Origin: Caprimulgus europaeus
Taxonomy: Eukaryota > Chordata > Aves > Caprimulgiformes > Caprimulgidae
Length of the DNA: 64,000 bases
Direction of reading: 5' to 3'
Assembly (NCBI GenBank): GCA_907165065.1
Contig: OU015540.1
Span: 1,720,001 to 1,784,000 of the forward strand
Notes under the pieces: generated by a model
Told to the model about the DNA's origin: nothing
What the model saw: only the letters and a program-made list of their open reading frames with translations
Database searches by the model: none
Part shown: piece by piece, positions 21,433-34,362 of the stretch
Layout: every line of letters begins with the position of its first letter
How positions within the stretch are numbered: the first letter of the stretch is position 1
Translations under genes and position numbers: made by a program

Positions 21433-23465
21433 TTATTTTCTTATAGTTTGGAGTAAAAGAAATAAAAAGCAGCATGGGATGGCCAGTCACAGGTGGCCAA
21501 AGCTTCCTGGTGAGTGGCCAGGCTGTGGTGGCACACGGCGAGTGGGCATCACCGCTGAGCATCCTCCAGCGCTTCAAGAACCATCCCAGAGCTCTGACTC
21601 TCTTGGAGGCTGAATTGAGCTTTTTATTTTTATTGTCATTTCCCCTTTTGATCAGATGCAGCACATTCAAGTTAACATGCTGAGGGAAAGAACTTCTCCA
21701 CTTTTCATGTGGTTCATGGTGCATCACCCTCTGCTTCTGGTGCTGTTGCAGCTTGGGAGCATGTGTGGATGCCCGGGGGGAGGTGAATGGTTAGCAGAGA
21801 GCTGCTCCATGCAATGTGATTTTATTTATTTAAATTTCCCCCCCCCCTCCTTCAAGCTCATTCATGAGAGCTAATAATGTTCTTGAAAAGCATCCAGGAT
21901 TTCTCGAGCCAGACTTTATCTCCAAACCTTGCAACCCTGAAGCCTTTGAGCAGCAGGGAAAGGACGCGGCTCCAGTGTTGCTCTTTTGACTTTTGCTGGG
22001 AGTGTTATTGGCAGTTGAAAAGTGGAGCTCAGGAGATGCCTTGAGGGGGTTTTTGTGTGTTGTGATTGTACAGACAGATCAAGACACTCTATAGCGCAAG
22101 CTGTTGAATAAAATCCCACGTTTCAGCTCCTCTGGAGTCACCAGTGTTGGCACGGAGCTCGTATCCCCTTCCAGGGTGAGCTTTTCACAGGCACATTTCA
22201 GAAATCCATAGGTGGGAAGAGACAAAAGAATCTTAGGAGGAGTCGGATGGCGACGCACCGAGACCTGCTCCGGGGCGTTATCTTTATTCATTGATACCCG
22301 CTAATCTGTTCTCCTGACCGACTGCCTTTCAGCAGCCGCTGCTGAGAGTGGCCCTTGTTTTTCTCGGTGTATTTGCAAGAAACTCAGTCCTGCAGCACGC
22401 TTCCTGGGTTTATTCATGATCACTTAGTTAGTTATTTAAAAAAAAAAATTAACTTTCGTTACACAAAAATAGGGCTTTTCTATATCAGCTTCCCTTATCC
22501 TCACCCCCGTAATTGGAAAAAAAATCCTAAAAAACAAAGAAAAAACGCAGGAAACCTGAGTAAAAGCTGTAATTTTGTAACTACGAAGAAGCTATTTTAA
22601 AGCCCTTATTTAATGTGTAGTAGTTTGGATTTGCTGCTATGCAATGCGTTAGTCTCGGCTCTGCTCTTAGGACAGGGTTTAAGCGCTGCGTGTGTCCGTG
22701 CCGGCCGGGTCTCCCCGCGCTGGTTCCCTCCTGTTTTCCTGCCTGGATTTAGGAATCAGTCTGTAAAACCTGCAGAGTCGAGTCTGCTGCAAACTGCTTC
22801 TCGTGGGGTTAAAAACGCCTTTCACTGCCACGGTGAGGAATTACCATTTGCAAGCGGTTACCGGGATCCCGGGTGGATGTTGCGGGAGCAGGCGGAGGGG
22901 CTGTGCCTGCCTTGGGTTTTGGGGGGGTCTTTCCCGCCGGCACGGAGCTGGTGATGGGGCACGGGGTGTTCCTCAGCCCTCCTGCCCCCCAGCTCTCACG
23001 CTGACGTTATTCCCTGATTTTCACCTGGCAGCTTCCAAGTTTTCTTCCCAATCCAAACCCCAGGAAATCTTTCTTGCTGATACCAGCAGGTTTGTGAGTC
23101 TGGATTTTGAAGCCTGGCTCAGCCACGAGGCAAAATTCAAGGGGTTTATTCCGTGTGTCGTCACGTAGATAGCGTCAGGCTGGAGTGATTAAAGCTGCAT
23201 GGGGGTGTTGGCTGGGATTTTTCTTTTTTTCTTCTTTTTTTTTGGATAAAAAGCGGTGACTCGCAGAGTGGAACGAGTCGGGGTCCTCCCGGCTGAGGAA
23301 TGCTTTCTATGTCCCTGTCTCTGCTAAATAAATGGTGGTTTTATACACAGGCTGTGCACTGGGGTGTGCAGGAGTAACCTGAGTTTCTAAAGGGTTTCAA
23401 GTCTGACAGTGTTACTATCCCAGACTGCTTAAATAAATAGATAAAGCCTGGAAATCTGGCTTAAT
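21433..23465. other. Intronic stretch, no gene recognised
   Basis: Unique-looking sequence. At 22250-22340 a CpG-retaining patch (GATGGCGACGCACCGAGACC, GGGCGTTATCTTTATTC) is followed by AT-rich sequence with A-runs at 22440 and 22520. 22660-22960 is moderately CpG-rich. The frames at 22613-23168 have no recognisable domain. Poly-C at about 21838-21847 and T-rich tracts near 23220-23245 are simple sequence. Confidence 0.45.
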
Positions 23466-23652
23466 ATATTTTAAAGTATATATAAAATGTGTAATATATG
23501 AAAATTATATTTTTATATAATATATGAAAATTATATTTTTATATAATATATGAAAATTATATTTTTATATAATATATGAAAATTATATTTTTATATAATA
23601 TATGAAAATTATATTTTATATATAATATATGAAAATATATTTTTATATATAT
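23466..23652. repeat. AT-rich 26-bp minisatellite, about six copies
   Basis: The repeating unit is 26 bp and consists only of A and T apart from one G per unit (AATATATGAAAATTATAT followed by TTTTATAT). The copies are almost identical until about 23610 and then decay. The tract is free of C and would melt easily. The minus-strand frame across it (YIKIYFHILYIK pattern) is an artefact. Confidence 0.95.
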
Positions 23653-24847
23653 AAAAGACTGGTTTGAAAAAAAATCAATATTATGTGAATCAATACTTTT
23701 GGAAAATACTTCTTCATTCACATCCTCTTTCTTGTGCTCCCCTTTTGTAACCTCAGGGACTAGAAATTGAAACACATAAACATGGATGGATTTTTTTTTT
23801 TTTTTTATCACCTCTGTGTAATTCCAGAGAACTTCCAAAAAGATGTCAAATGCCATGAAAAGTTCCCAAACAACAGGGAAAGCTGCAGGGTTTCTGTTTG
23901 TTGAGTGATTGAGGGGCTGGAGAAATAGTCATCACAGGGGAAGAGTGAGTTTCTGAGTTTTTTCTTGGAACTATTATGTTGGGTTTCTTTTTTTTTTCCC
24001 TAGATTATTTTTAGATCCAGACAGTGACAGGAGGGGGAAAAGGCCAGTGGATTTAGAAGGTGCTTTTATGCGAGGAGAGACTATTACTTAAGTGAGTTCA
24101 AAGCTTATTTATAAAACAGTAATTACCGTCCCCTGAGCCAGAAGCGGGCGCTGGCCCCCGGTCGAGGAGGGGCTTGCAAGAGTTAATTGGCAAATATGCT
24201 TAAAAGCTTCTTCCTGACCTTTTAAAAAACTTTTTTGCTGCAACAAGCTGGGGCAGAGATTGAAACCCCCGACTAATGAAAGGCCGGGTTTAATACCAGG
24301 ACTTAGCTCTAAATGGCTTTTCAAAGGGCTTTGGAAATCCTCCTGCTTAGGGAGTGTCGGAGGGATGCTCCTGTCTCCTGCAGGACCCGGAGCTGATGGA
24401 GCTCCGGGAGATGGGGGAGATCTGAGACCTGAGCCTGGTGGCTCCTTCCCCTTGTCCCAGCTCTTGGGGTGGCCAAAGGGGCTCAGACATCACCAGGTCC
24501 TGTGAGGTGCCCCCACTGCCGCCCTCCTCCGTGGAGCATCTCGCTTGAATTCCTGCCTCTGCTCCCGTGCTGTGTTTTATCCCTTCAGCAAGGACCAAGC
24601 TGCGAGCTCTTGGGGAGACCCAGATGCTCCGAGCCCCCCAGCAGTGATGGGTGCAGCGTGCCCAGCCGGCCGTGCCAGCCCTGCCCCGCTCCAGAGAGAT
24701 AAAAAGCCCATTGACCCGGGGGAGGGATGGTGGTGGAGGAGCTCTTGGATCTCCCTCTGCACCTCCCACCACATTTTTCTGGTGGGTTTGTTTAGATGTT
24801 TCTCAAGTGAGGTGCAGAGGGATGTTCTGGATGATTTTCTGCAGGTC
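23653..24847. other. Intronic stretch, possible noncoding element at 24060-24320
   Basis: No gene is recognised. 24060-24320 is a compact patch with TAATTA/TTAATT words (CAGTAATTACCGTCC, GAGTTAATTGGCAAATATGC) and looks non-repetitive. 24350-24840 is GC-rich without features. Confidence 0.4.
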
Positions 24848-25482
24848 TGTGGTGGTTTAGCTCAGCTGGCAGCCAAACACCCTGCAGCTGCTCACTCACT
24901 CTCCCAGCCACAGGGAACAGGGGAGAGAACTGGGGGGCAAGGGGAAGGAGACTCGTAGGGTGAGAGAAGAACAGTTTAATAATTGAGATAAAACTTAAAA
25001 TAATAATGACAATAATGGTAAAAATAGTAATAATAATATAATGGTAATAACAGTAATAATAAAATGTACAAATGAGTGACCCCCAGGGCCATTGCTCAGC
25101 ACCCACCCACCCAGCCCGGCCCGTTCCCAGAGAACGATCCCGGAGGAGCGACAATCCCGACCCGAAACCGCAATCCCGAGAGAGCCAGAGCCAGAGAGGA
25201 AGAGCCCCTCATGGATCTCCTGCCCATGGGGGACAGGAGATGGAACAGCCCCTTGGCAGAGCCAAGTGCCCATGGAGCTGATCCATGGCAATATTCCTCA
25301 CCTGCCCCCAGACCTTGCACCTGCAGACTGGCAAAATATGGAGTCATTTGACTTCCAGCTACAATTGAAAACATCAGTGTGTTATCAATGTTCTTCTCCT
25401 TCCAAATCCCAGCTGAACCCAAACCCCAGCGCTGTTTGAGCTGCTGGAAGGAACCAGCCCTGGCCCAGCTCACACCAGGAGA
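24848..25482 (-). mobile_element. Solo LTR, divergent subfamily (copy B)
   Basis: An LTR of about 635 bp on the minus strand, related to copies A, C and D. Its central GC-rich core (CCAGAGAACGATCCCGG, CCCGACCCGAAACCGCAATC in + orientation) is shared. Its two outer parts differ: the first ~170 bp of U3 is largely unlike the others, and its 3' terminus reads as TGTGGTGGTTTAGC on the + strand. Flanks AGGTC (24843-24847) and GGGTC (25483-25487) match at 4 of 5 positions and are taken as a decayed 5-bp target duplication. The (ATAATR)n-like stretch is longer than in the other copies. Confidence 0.82.
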
Positions 25483-26447
25483 GGGTCTTTGAAAAGCACT
25501 TGATTGAGAGCCAGGTCTGCGGGGTGGGGACACACTGGCCAGATCAGCTCCAGCCTGGGCACTGCTGGGGTGATTGGTGGTTTCAGATGAGTCTGAGGAG
25601 GTATGGGCTGGATGTGGGAGTGGGTGATGTGAGCACAGTCCTTGCTCACAGGGCTCAGTGGTGCTGGGGGTGGCACCAGCATCCCAGGCTGCCGAGATCC
25701 CTGCGCGTTTCAACACAGAACATTGATCACGAGCGGGAGAGAATTACATTAATATAGTCACTTGTCACCGAGGGCTTATTAGTCATCTCCACTCATTAGT
25801 CTGGAGAGAATAAGGATGTGACCTTGTTAAGTGTCCTTGCTGAGGGAAAGGCTGACCACTTTGCTATTGATTTATTACTTAGTGCCTCAAGAGCGCGTGG
25901 CCGTGGCTGTGTGGAGACCTGTGCGTGGGTGTGCGTGGGTGCCCAGGAGGTGTTTCTGGGGCTGGGATGCAGAATTGTCCATCTCCCCCCGTCTGTACTC
26001 TTTGGGTTGGTTCTGCTGGGGAAGCAGCAGCCGGTTCTGGTGGTGCTGTACTGTGCAAAATTAAAAAGAATATTTTTTTTAAAAAAGGACCCGCCAGTGA
26101 TTGATGGGAAGGGACAAGAAAAGTGACAGATCCTGTCCCCAGAGGCCACGTTACACTTCTGTCTCCTGCCTGACGCTGTGTGATGCTGCTCAGCAGGACC
26201 CTCCTCCATCGCCCAACTTCCCAGCTGCTCCAGAGCCCACAGCATCCCAAATCCCAGTGCTGGGGGTCGGGGCTGTGGGCAGGGCTGGCTCCCCACACCA
26301 GCACTGGCCAGGGCAGGAGGGCTCCTCTGTGGGTGCAGGAGGGCTTCTCCATGAGGGCAGGTGGCTCTTCTTGCTGCAGGTGAAATTAAGTCCCCAAAGC
26401 AAATCACAGCACATGTGGTGCTCTGCTGCTCCACATCAGTGAGGCTG
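25483..26447. other. Intronic stretch, candidate element at 25700-25880
   Basis: No gene is recognised. 25700-25880 contains TTGATCACGAGCGGGAG, ATTACATTAATATAGTCAC and GGCTTATTAGTCATC. It is unique-looking and AT-rich with isolated CpGs, a possible conserved noncoding element. The remainder is GC-rich without features. Confidence 0.4.
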
Positions 26448-26719
26448 GATCCCAGAGAATCCCAGCACTGCCTGGACTGGAAAAGCCCTTTAAGCTCATG
26501 GAGTCCAACCATGAACCCAACACTGACCAGTCCCCCACTGACCCATGTCCCTCAGCACTGTGTCTACACGACTCTTCAATCCCTCCAGGGATGGGGACTC
26601 CACCACTACCCTGGGCAACCCCTTCCAATGCCTCAGAACCCTTTCAGCAAAGAAATTCTTCCTCACATCCCATCTCAACTGCCCTGGGCACAACTGGAGG
26701 CCATTTCCTCTTGTCCTAA
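26448..26719 (-). mobile_element. CR1 LINE 3' fragment, young subfamily, antisense
   Basis: The terminal ~270 bp of CR1. In + orientation it starts at GATCCCAGAGAATCCCAGC, passes through TGGAGTCCAACCATGAACCC, and ends at TTTCCTCTTGTCCTAAG. Nearly identical to the copy at 21186 over the shared part. Confidence 0.94.
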
Positions 26720-29700
26720 GTGTCTCTGCCACCTCTGCCCTCCAACATCAGATGAGTTTATTCTTCCTTTCTCGAGGGTGCTGGTCGTGCCTCCCAGGTT
26801 TCCCCTGCGTCTCCCCGTGTGCTGTGCTGTTGTTCCCAATCCGAGCTCCTCTGTAATTCCAAGTGACAACACCCCCCCACGGACACCCTGCCAGGGAGGA
26901 GATGTCAATAACAGTGGAAGCCAAATAAATCCTCCAATTACCGGGAGCACGGAGGGGGCTCGATAAGCGCCATCGATCAGGTGCTCGTCAGCACCATCCG
27001 TCACTGCTGCCACTTGTCAATAGATGCTGCGGAGCGGACGGGGCCGCTGGCCGTCCCCCCTGGTCCCCAGCCACAACAGCCCAGTGTGGTAGGGATGCTC
27101 CAGGGCTGGGTGGATGCTGGTGGCCAGGCAAAGCTTTTCCCAGCCTGGCTGGGACCTGCCAGCTCCATCCCTGCGAGTGACAGCCCAGCAGGACGTGCAG
27201 CCGGGGCGGGGCGGGGGTTATTCTTCACCAGGAACATCGGTCGCTTCCTCCCGTTGCTTTTATATTTCAGAAAATCTTATTCCTCTGTCACACAAGTCAT
27301 GAGAAAAATGTCAGGGAGCTGCTGCCAAGAACTTTCAGCAGAGAATTTCGGTTTTGTTGAGAGAAGGGATGGTTTGTCTCCATGAAAAGCCTGTTTTAGG
27401 GGGAGGGAGGAGGTTGAATGTCCCCCCGCGGTGTCAGAGACCCAAGTGTGACAACCTGCATCCGCTCCGCTGCCACCCGGGCGCTGCCGAGCTGCTGCCG
27501 GTGCCATCGAGCAGGGACCGGGCTGCTGTGGGGACAGAAGGGAGAAAGGTGTCCCCAAGGGCATGATCCTGCCCTGCAGGGAGGGCACATGGTGCTGTGG
27601 GATCAGTGTGTGTGTTGGGGACAAGAGTCTGGCTGCGATGGTGGGAGCATCCCAGTGCCCTGGTCCAGGGGTTGGGACCAAACCTGCTGTGGCAGGACGT
27701 GGTGCTGAGCAGCCAGGGCATCATCCTGCCAGGTTGTCCTGGGGTCTGCCTGGGTCCTGCCACTGAACTTTAGGCTTTATGTTGAGTTGGTTGGAGAGTT
27801 AGGTTTGCTAAAAGGATGGTGGTGCTCTGCATCTGCTCAGGCTTGGGGCTCAGGTCTCATCTTAGGTGCTTCAAAGTGTATTGGGAAGCGTGTGAGGGCT
27901 TGCTGTGCTCGTGGGACTTACCAGGGATCACAATGAGGTCTCTGTCACATCAAAGGTTCATAAAAATTGAATTACTGAACAGGAACCTTGAACGAGCAAT
28001 TCCTTTTCAGCATTAATCGCTCTGATAGTTCAAGACTTCTTCTAAGTGTTGTTTTTTTAGGCAAACATTCTTTATACTAAAGGCAAATTTGGAGTTAAAT
28101 TATGTGCCCATCCTGCCAAGGTTGGGTGACCACCTAATTCCAGCTGTGTCCAGCTGTGGGAGCCTTATGTCAGTGTTTCCATCACGGCTCGACCAGTTGT
28201 CTGTGAGCGTTAACGTGTGTCTTGTTGTTAGTGGGTTTCTGGTTGCATGACATCATTGATGGATGATTCCACAATAGGTTGTGTGTGTGAAACCCTTCTG
28301 AGCACTCAGCTGGGACCTTCTCAGTGACAGATCCTGCTCTTCACGTGGCTGCTGAACACACGTTTTTAAAGCACAATCTCTTCTGATTTTGTTACGAATC
28401 TCAAGAGACTGGGTGGTGGTTTTTTGGAGCTGTAGCTCCTGGACTCATGGGACAAGGAGGGTCCTGAATATCTCCTGAAGAGAAGAAAACTGAAGGCTGA
28501 GGAACCACAAGAAAGCTTTAGAAAGCCATAGTCCATATGTCTGTGTATAGCTGTGTTTGAAGATAATGCCAATGGGAGTTGTGGTTCAACTGAAGGTGGT
28601 TAGCGTTCTTCTCACCTTGGAGAATTATGAAACCATCTACAGACAGTTTACAAGCCCAAGATGAGCACTGGCTGCCTGGTGAAAGATGATGGCTCCACCA
28701 TGCTTTGAAGATCTCAATGGATCAGAAGGAGGAAGCAGTCACGAGCAGTTCAGTGTAGGATGGTGTGAGATCCTGAAGAGACACGATTGCCGAGTCCTGT
28801 CCTCCTCGCAGGACACAGCAGCTTCTGCAGAAATCTCCCTTCCTCCAGGGTCTGGAGGAGGACCCTTGAAACAGAAGAAGGTGGAAGGACATGGAGGCAG
28901 TGGCTGGTCACATCCCTGGGCAGCTGTTTGCCTCAGGCACCGCACGTGCTGCGCGTTAGTTCCCCGAGTCACCGTGCAGGACGTAGAAGAACAACTTTAA
29001 AGAACAAGTTAAAAAAAACCTCTTGCCACTTCAAAACTAGTCTGAGAATTGATGCCAGGTCTCCAACAGACTGATGCTCCTTTATTCTCCCTTTAATTAA
29101 TTCCTTTGCCTCCAGTGAATTTCCATCTTCTCTTTCTGCTGCAATCAAAGGCCGGGGAGCAGCGCGGCTTGCATTAGGAACAGACCCACCCAACCTTTTT
29201 TTAATCTTCCTGTATCAGTTCCTCGTCCTTTCCTCGCCCTGCCACAGTGCATCTGAAGCACAGATGCCCAGAGATGACTTGTGGAAGGAGAGAGATGGGG
29301 CACGCAAAACCCCGGAGTTTGCTCCCAGCAGGTTTCCTTTGCTGGCAGCAAAGAGCCCGGAGAAACTCGCTGAGATACACAAATGGGCAATTACGTGGTC
29401 ACCTGAGAAGTGCCTGATGATTTATGGTGTCGTTAAAAGGTGATGGTAAGAGTAGAGAAGATTTGTAACATCTGCATGGAAAACCCCGGCTCTGACCCTC
29501 ACACCCCAGATACCAACAGATTAAATATCCAAACAGGCTTTGGAGCTCTGACAGAGATCCCTGCACATCTGGGAACACTTGGCCTGATACTGAAGAGCCT
29601 GGACAGTGTGTAATTAAATGTCATTCACTCCTTGCCCTGTTGTGGACTTGAGGAGACTTTTCCTGCTTGAAGGGTGATCTTCGGAGGAGCCTCGTGGAAG

Positions 29701-31170
29701 AGGAACACGCAGCCAAAGCTGATGTGAAGATGAAGACCTGCTTTGCTGGGGGATGAGCGTGGTGTTGTGGGAAAGCAGTCATCTCCAGGTGGCAAAGGAG
29801 TTGGAGTTTTCATGCTTGGTGGAAGCTAAGCCTGATCCCAACCAACAGCTCGGTCTTCTTGCTAATGATGATTGCAGCTCCAAAACAGCTTCCATGGCTC
29901 GTAGGTCTCTTCCCATGCCCAATGCTAGTGTGACAATGTTGGCCCTCCTTGGACAGTCTGTTGGATCTTCTCATTCTCTTGCCCTCTGAAGACTGTAGAG
30001 GTCCAGGGCAATGCTGTTGGCTTGGGTGTTGGGAGCCTGTGTTGCTGGAGCAGTGCAGCATCCATCTTTCACCCTTTTTATCCATTATTTGCAGTTCTGG
30101 CTTCTGGTCCCCCTGGACAGGGTTTCTGCTCATTAGAGGGAAGAAATCGTAGCTGGAAGTGAAAGGTGCAAAGAGTGGACAGGTCAGAGGAGATGGTTTG
30201 TGGTGCTACACCTTGGCAGGGATGGCCTGGGCGTGTTGTTGCACAGGTTAGTGTAGGGCAGAGCCTGTGTGTAGTAGGGTTGAAGAGCAGCATGGAATCA
30301 GGTTCTTTGCTTTGGCATACGTGTGCTGTGATGTCCCTGAGGAGACACACTTCTCTGGTCCTCCACACCTTCACAGCTGGAGGAGATCTCTCCTTCCAGA
30401 CCCTTCCTGGCATGACTCAATGCCATTGGCTTTGTTGCAGTGATGCTGCTTTGCATCACCGGTGTTCCCAACGGGAAATTCCCTCTCAGTCCGCCAGAGC
30501 TGCCTCGTTTTGTACAAACACGTGGGGTTTAGGTACAAGTGGGAGAAATCTCTTGGTGGAAGCAGCTCTAACGGGCAGGTTCACTTGTTCACTTGTTAGA
30601 AATCTGCCCTGTGCTGGACTCGCAGCCTCTGCTTTGTGCTGGGCTGAAAGTGAGCAGAGAGTGGAGGATGCACGTGGGTTTGGAGACCAGGGGAGAGCTG
30701 GCGGTGGTGGGGATAAAAGCAACATCTGTCTGATTGAATAATGGAGAAATGCAGGCCAGATGGCTGGAGGGACTGAGAGCTGGTTAATCATTCCTAAACT
30801 CTTTGCTCTCTGGAGCAAGATTACGGGTCCTTGCAATCTTTTCCTCTCTGCTCCATTTGCCTCCTGTGTTGGCTGCGTTGCTCTTGGCTTGGAGGAGAAC
30901 TCTTAACATGGTTTGTGACCTTCATAAATTCATGAAGTTATTATCTGGAGTGTAAACATGGAACATCTTTCAGAGAGCTGCCAATGATTGGGAAGGATGA
31001 TCCCTTCATCCCAGAGAGGTGGGGCTTTGGAAGTGCCTTTGTGGCTCTCCCAGTCCCATATGTGATGTAGCTCAGCAGTAATTGGGGTGGGTCCTGGGGG
31101 GGGGGTGGTCTTTTGGTCTAATGCACACTGACCTGGCTGGACCAGTTTGAAAACAGGAGTATCTGTACCA
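26720..31170. other. Intronic stretch, 4.4 kb, no gene recognised
   Basis: No named repeat was found across this interval. A CpG-retaining patch at about 26915-27030 includes CCAATTACCGGGAGCACGG, GCTCGATAAGCGCC and CCATCGATCAGGTGC, and may be regulatory. Frames such as 30166-30741 (+) have no recognisable domain. A G-run lies near 31100. Confidence 0.5.
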
Positions 31171-31290
31171 ACTCCAATCTCAACTGCCCTGGCACAACTG
31201 GAGCCCATTTCCTCTTGTCCTGTCCCTTGTCCCTTGGTTGAACAGACCCACCCCCACCTCTCTGCACCCTCCTTGCAGGGACTTGGAGAG
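31171..31290 (-). mobile_element. CR1 LINE internal fragment, antisense
   Basis: The segment CTCAACTGCCCTGGCACAAC to GCAGGGACTTGGAGAG in + orientation matches the internal part of the young CR1 copies. The 3' terminal ~250 bp is missing, which is atypical of simple 5' truncation and implies a later deletion or a rearranged copy. It carries a tandem GACAAGG duplication in the oligo region (TGTCCCTTGTCCCTTGG). Confidence 0.9.
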
Positions 31291-34200
31291 AACAGAAGAC
31301 CCAAATCGAAGCTCCTTGCAGGTCAGCAGGGAAGTCAAGTGTTTATTTGTTGTGGTCAAAAGTTTAATTTTCTTCAAAGCAGAAATTTGCATTTTTCTTT
31401 TAAATACGAAGGAAACGCCCAGTTGAAATCTTGGATTTTGCCAGTGTTGGTGTTCCAGAACTGGAGAGGTTTTGAGCAGAAAACGGACATTTGTGGTTTA
31501 GAGGACAGGATGGTCCTTTTGCTCCTTCAGAGCCTCATCACTGGCTGTCAAGTTTCTCTGTGGATGCTTGTAAAAATCATATTGTTCTATTTTCTCTAAA
31601 ATATTTGTTGTTTTGCACCAGACAAATGACATTCAAGGTGGTTGTGTGGTCTCCTCAGGGACCCCTCTGCAGGTACCATTGGTTTGAGACCTGACCCCTC
31701 TTGGGTTTTGTGGGCCCTCAAGGTGGAGACTCTTTAGAAATGAAGAAATTTTATTCTTTTGGTGATCTTTATTTATTAAAAAAAAGTGTCCTTGGAGGGA
31801 AAAGGGATGGTAGGAGCTGAAATTGCAGTTACATTAAGTTGGAAATCCTAAATAATCCAAAATACTGCAGGTTGCACTTTTTGAAGTTGCTTTTTTTCCT
31901 TGCACAATGGAAGGGAGAAAAAAAAAATAAATTAAAATCTGTGTTTATACCCTGTTTGAAGGAAACTGAATTGCAAATAAGAAAACCAAATTCGAGTTAA
32001 TTCTCCTTTTCCAAGCACAGCTCCATTCATCGTTTTAAAAGTCAAGGGATTTAGGGATCTGGAGATAGTGTCAATGTTTTTTGGTAACAAGTACAAACTG
32101 CAGCAGGATTTAAGGCTTCAGAAGCTGTTTCTGATTAGGATCTTTTCTTTTGACAACTTTTTTCTTTTCAGAAAAGGAAAAAAAAAGGGGGGGGGTGAGG
32201 GGAAAGGGCTTTTTGTAACACATTTGGGCTTGAGCTGGAGAAAAATCTGTTTGAAATATGCAAGGACCTGAAAGAAAATCTTGAGTGAATAATAAGTTTA
32301 ACTGACCTTAAAATATCCCATTGCCATGAGGGATTTGAGAGTGATACTTCAAATGGGTTTTTGATGAGGCTCTGCAGGCTCTGGGGAGTTGGATGTTTTA
32401 CCCAACACGTTTTCTGATCTGAATGTTCACAATAACGAGGAGAATCGGTTCTGAAATGCCTCCAGAAGTTTGGGGGGTGTTTTGCTGTCTTTTACTTTAA
32501 AGCTACTGGGACCCTTGGGGTGTCTGGCCTGGCTGCTGTTGTAACTGATGCCCAAGAGTTGGCAGAGTGTCCCCTCGTTCCAGGAGGACTTTCTGCCTGG
32601 GGTGGTGGGCAGGGACACCTGGCCAAGGTGGCTTTGCCTGGGGACCTTCTTAATGAGAAGGTACTGAGAGTCTTTCCAACTTCTGCAAATGGGTTTTGGT
32701 TGCAAGGAGCATCTTTTTCCATCCTCCACAACTCTGGCCACAAAAATACCCTGGTTCTGAGTGGAACCTGGGCAGACTGAAGTCCAGCAAAGCCATCTCC
32801 TGGTGGGGCAGGCGTGGATGGGGCTGGTGGGTTTTGGGCTGTGCTGGAGTTGCTTTGCCCTGAGCTGAGGGCAGTAGTTGGTGTCCCAGCTGCTGCTCAG
32901 CCACAGCTTTTCATGGAAATGTGCAAACTTCCTATTTTTGATCCTTTTCTTCCATCAAATCCGGCTGGAATGGGCTGGTGGGATCAGACGTGGCTGGGGG
33001 AAGACGGGCAGACAGCGTGTGATTGCTTAAGCCACATTTCCTTGGGAAGCCAGGCTAAAAATAACCCAAATCCAGTCCTTTCCCACAGGCAGCTCCAGTT
33101 GCCACAGACTGGTGCTTTTCCAGTGGAGAAATGTTTTGTTAGAGAATGAATTCCCAGTTGTTCCTGCGGGAGGGAGGAGGGAGAACTGACACTGGGGTGA
33201 AGGACCTGAACTGGGGACCCCCCCATCTGCACCCGGGGTCTTGGGGCTCATCCAGCGATGGGGAACCAGGAGCTGCCAATGAGGCTGGAGAAACCCCCAT
33301 GTCCTCTGAGCCTTCTTGATGCCTCCACAGCCCCTGTCTCTAGAGCTGGAGAAACAGCTGGATTTTTGTTGTTTGGGGTTTTTTTTGCAGTAAAATGTGT
33401 AATCCACCCACATCTCCCTCCTCCCTGGGGGATTTCCTTCGCCTGGGGACCAGCTGAACCGCAGTGTGAGGGGAGGAGGGGATGGGGCTGCTGTCCTGCT
33501 GGGCACCCAGGACCATCCCCAGCATCTCCAAGCCTTGTTGTCTGAGCTTGGCTGGATTTCTGAGGCTCCTCTTCCTTATCTGCAGAGGAAACAGTTATTA
33601 GCTCCCATGTGATGGGCTGCAGAGTGGGGAGAGAAGTTCTCCACACGCGTGGAGGTGGCTGAGCAGGTTGTCAGGGAAGAAGAACCATTTAGAAGCCACT
33701 CTGGGGCTGTGAGCTGCATGTTGGGACTCCTCTCCCCATTCCCTGTGCCTGTTTCAGGGGATGGGATGGGATGGGATGGGATGGGATGGGATGGCACAAC
33801 AGAGTGGCTCGGGCTTTGGAGTGGTGGTGGCTCATGTCACCACCATGCTCTGGGGTGAAGCTCAGCTCTGCTCTTTGCCAGGAAATGGGGCTTTTTCTGA
33901 TAACAAAAAAAAGGAACTGAATTTGTTTCCCATCTTCCCCCAGGCTGTATGACAAATTTGACACAGATGGGGAATTTTTTTGTATCTGTGGAAAACTGGA
34001 TGCATTTTCCATCCCAACAAGAGCAGCATGACAGCATTCAGCCCCAGACAAACACCAAACAAACCATAGTTCTGGTGTTTGTCATTGGTGGAGGTGGGGG
34101 GGACAGAGTTGCTCCTCCAGCTCCGAGCCATCATGAGCTGCAGCACACGTAGCACGTGCTTCGTGGAGATCCAGGAGCTGCTCCGGGGGGTCATGGCTGG

Positions 34201-34362
34201 GTGCAGAGGTGGTGACCATTATTATAGGGGAGTTTTGAGTTGAAGTTTCCCTTGTTGACCCACAAAGTCATGAGGGGATGGTGCAAACTGCAGAAACTGG
34301 GGGGACACAGGGGTTTGGGCTGATGTGTCACAGCCTCTGCTCTGGGGAAGGGGGAGAGAAGG
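31291..34362. other. Intronic stretch, AT-rich in part, no gene recognised
   Basis: 31300-32470 is AT-rich with A-runs (31778, 31918, 32179) and a G-run following the last. The region beyond is GC-rich. No recognised repeat except the ATGGG pentanucleotide at 33755-33793. No coding exon was seen. Confidence 0.5.
33755..33793. repeat. (ATGGG)n pentanucleotide microsatellite
   Basis: About seven perfect copies of ATGGG/GGGAT. G-runs of three spaced by AT could fold as a G-quadruplex on the + strand. Confidence 0.95.
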
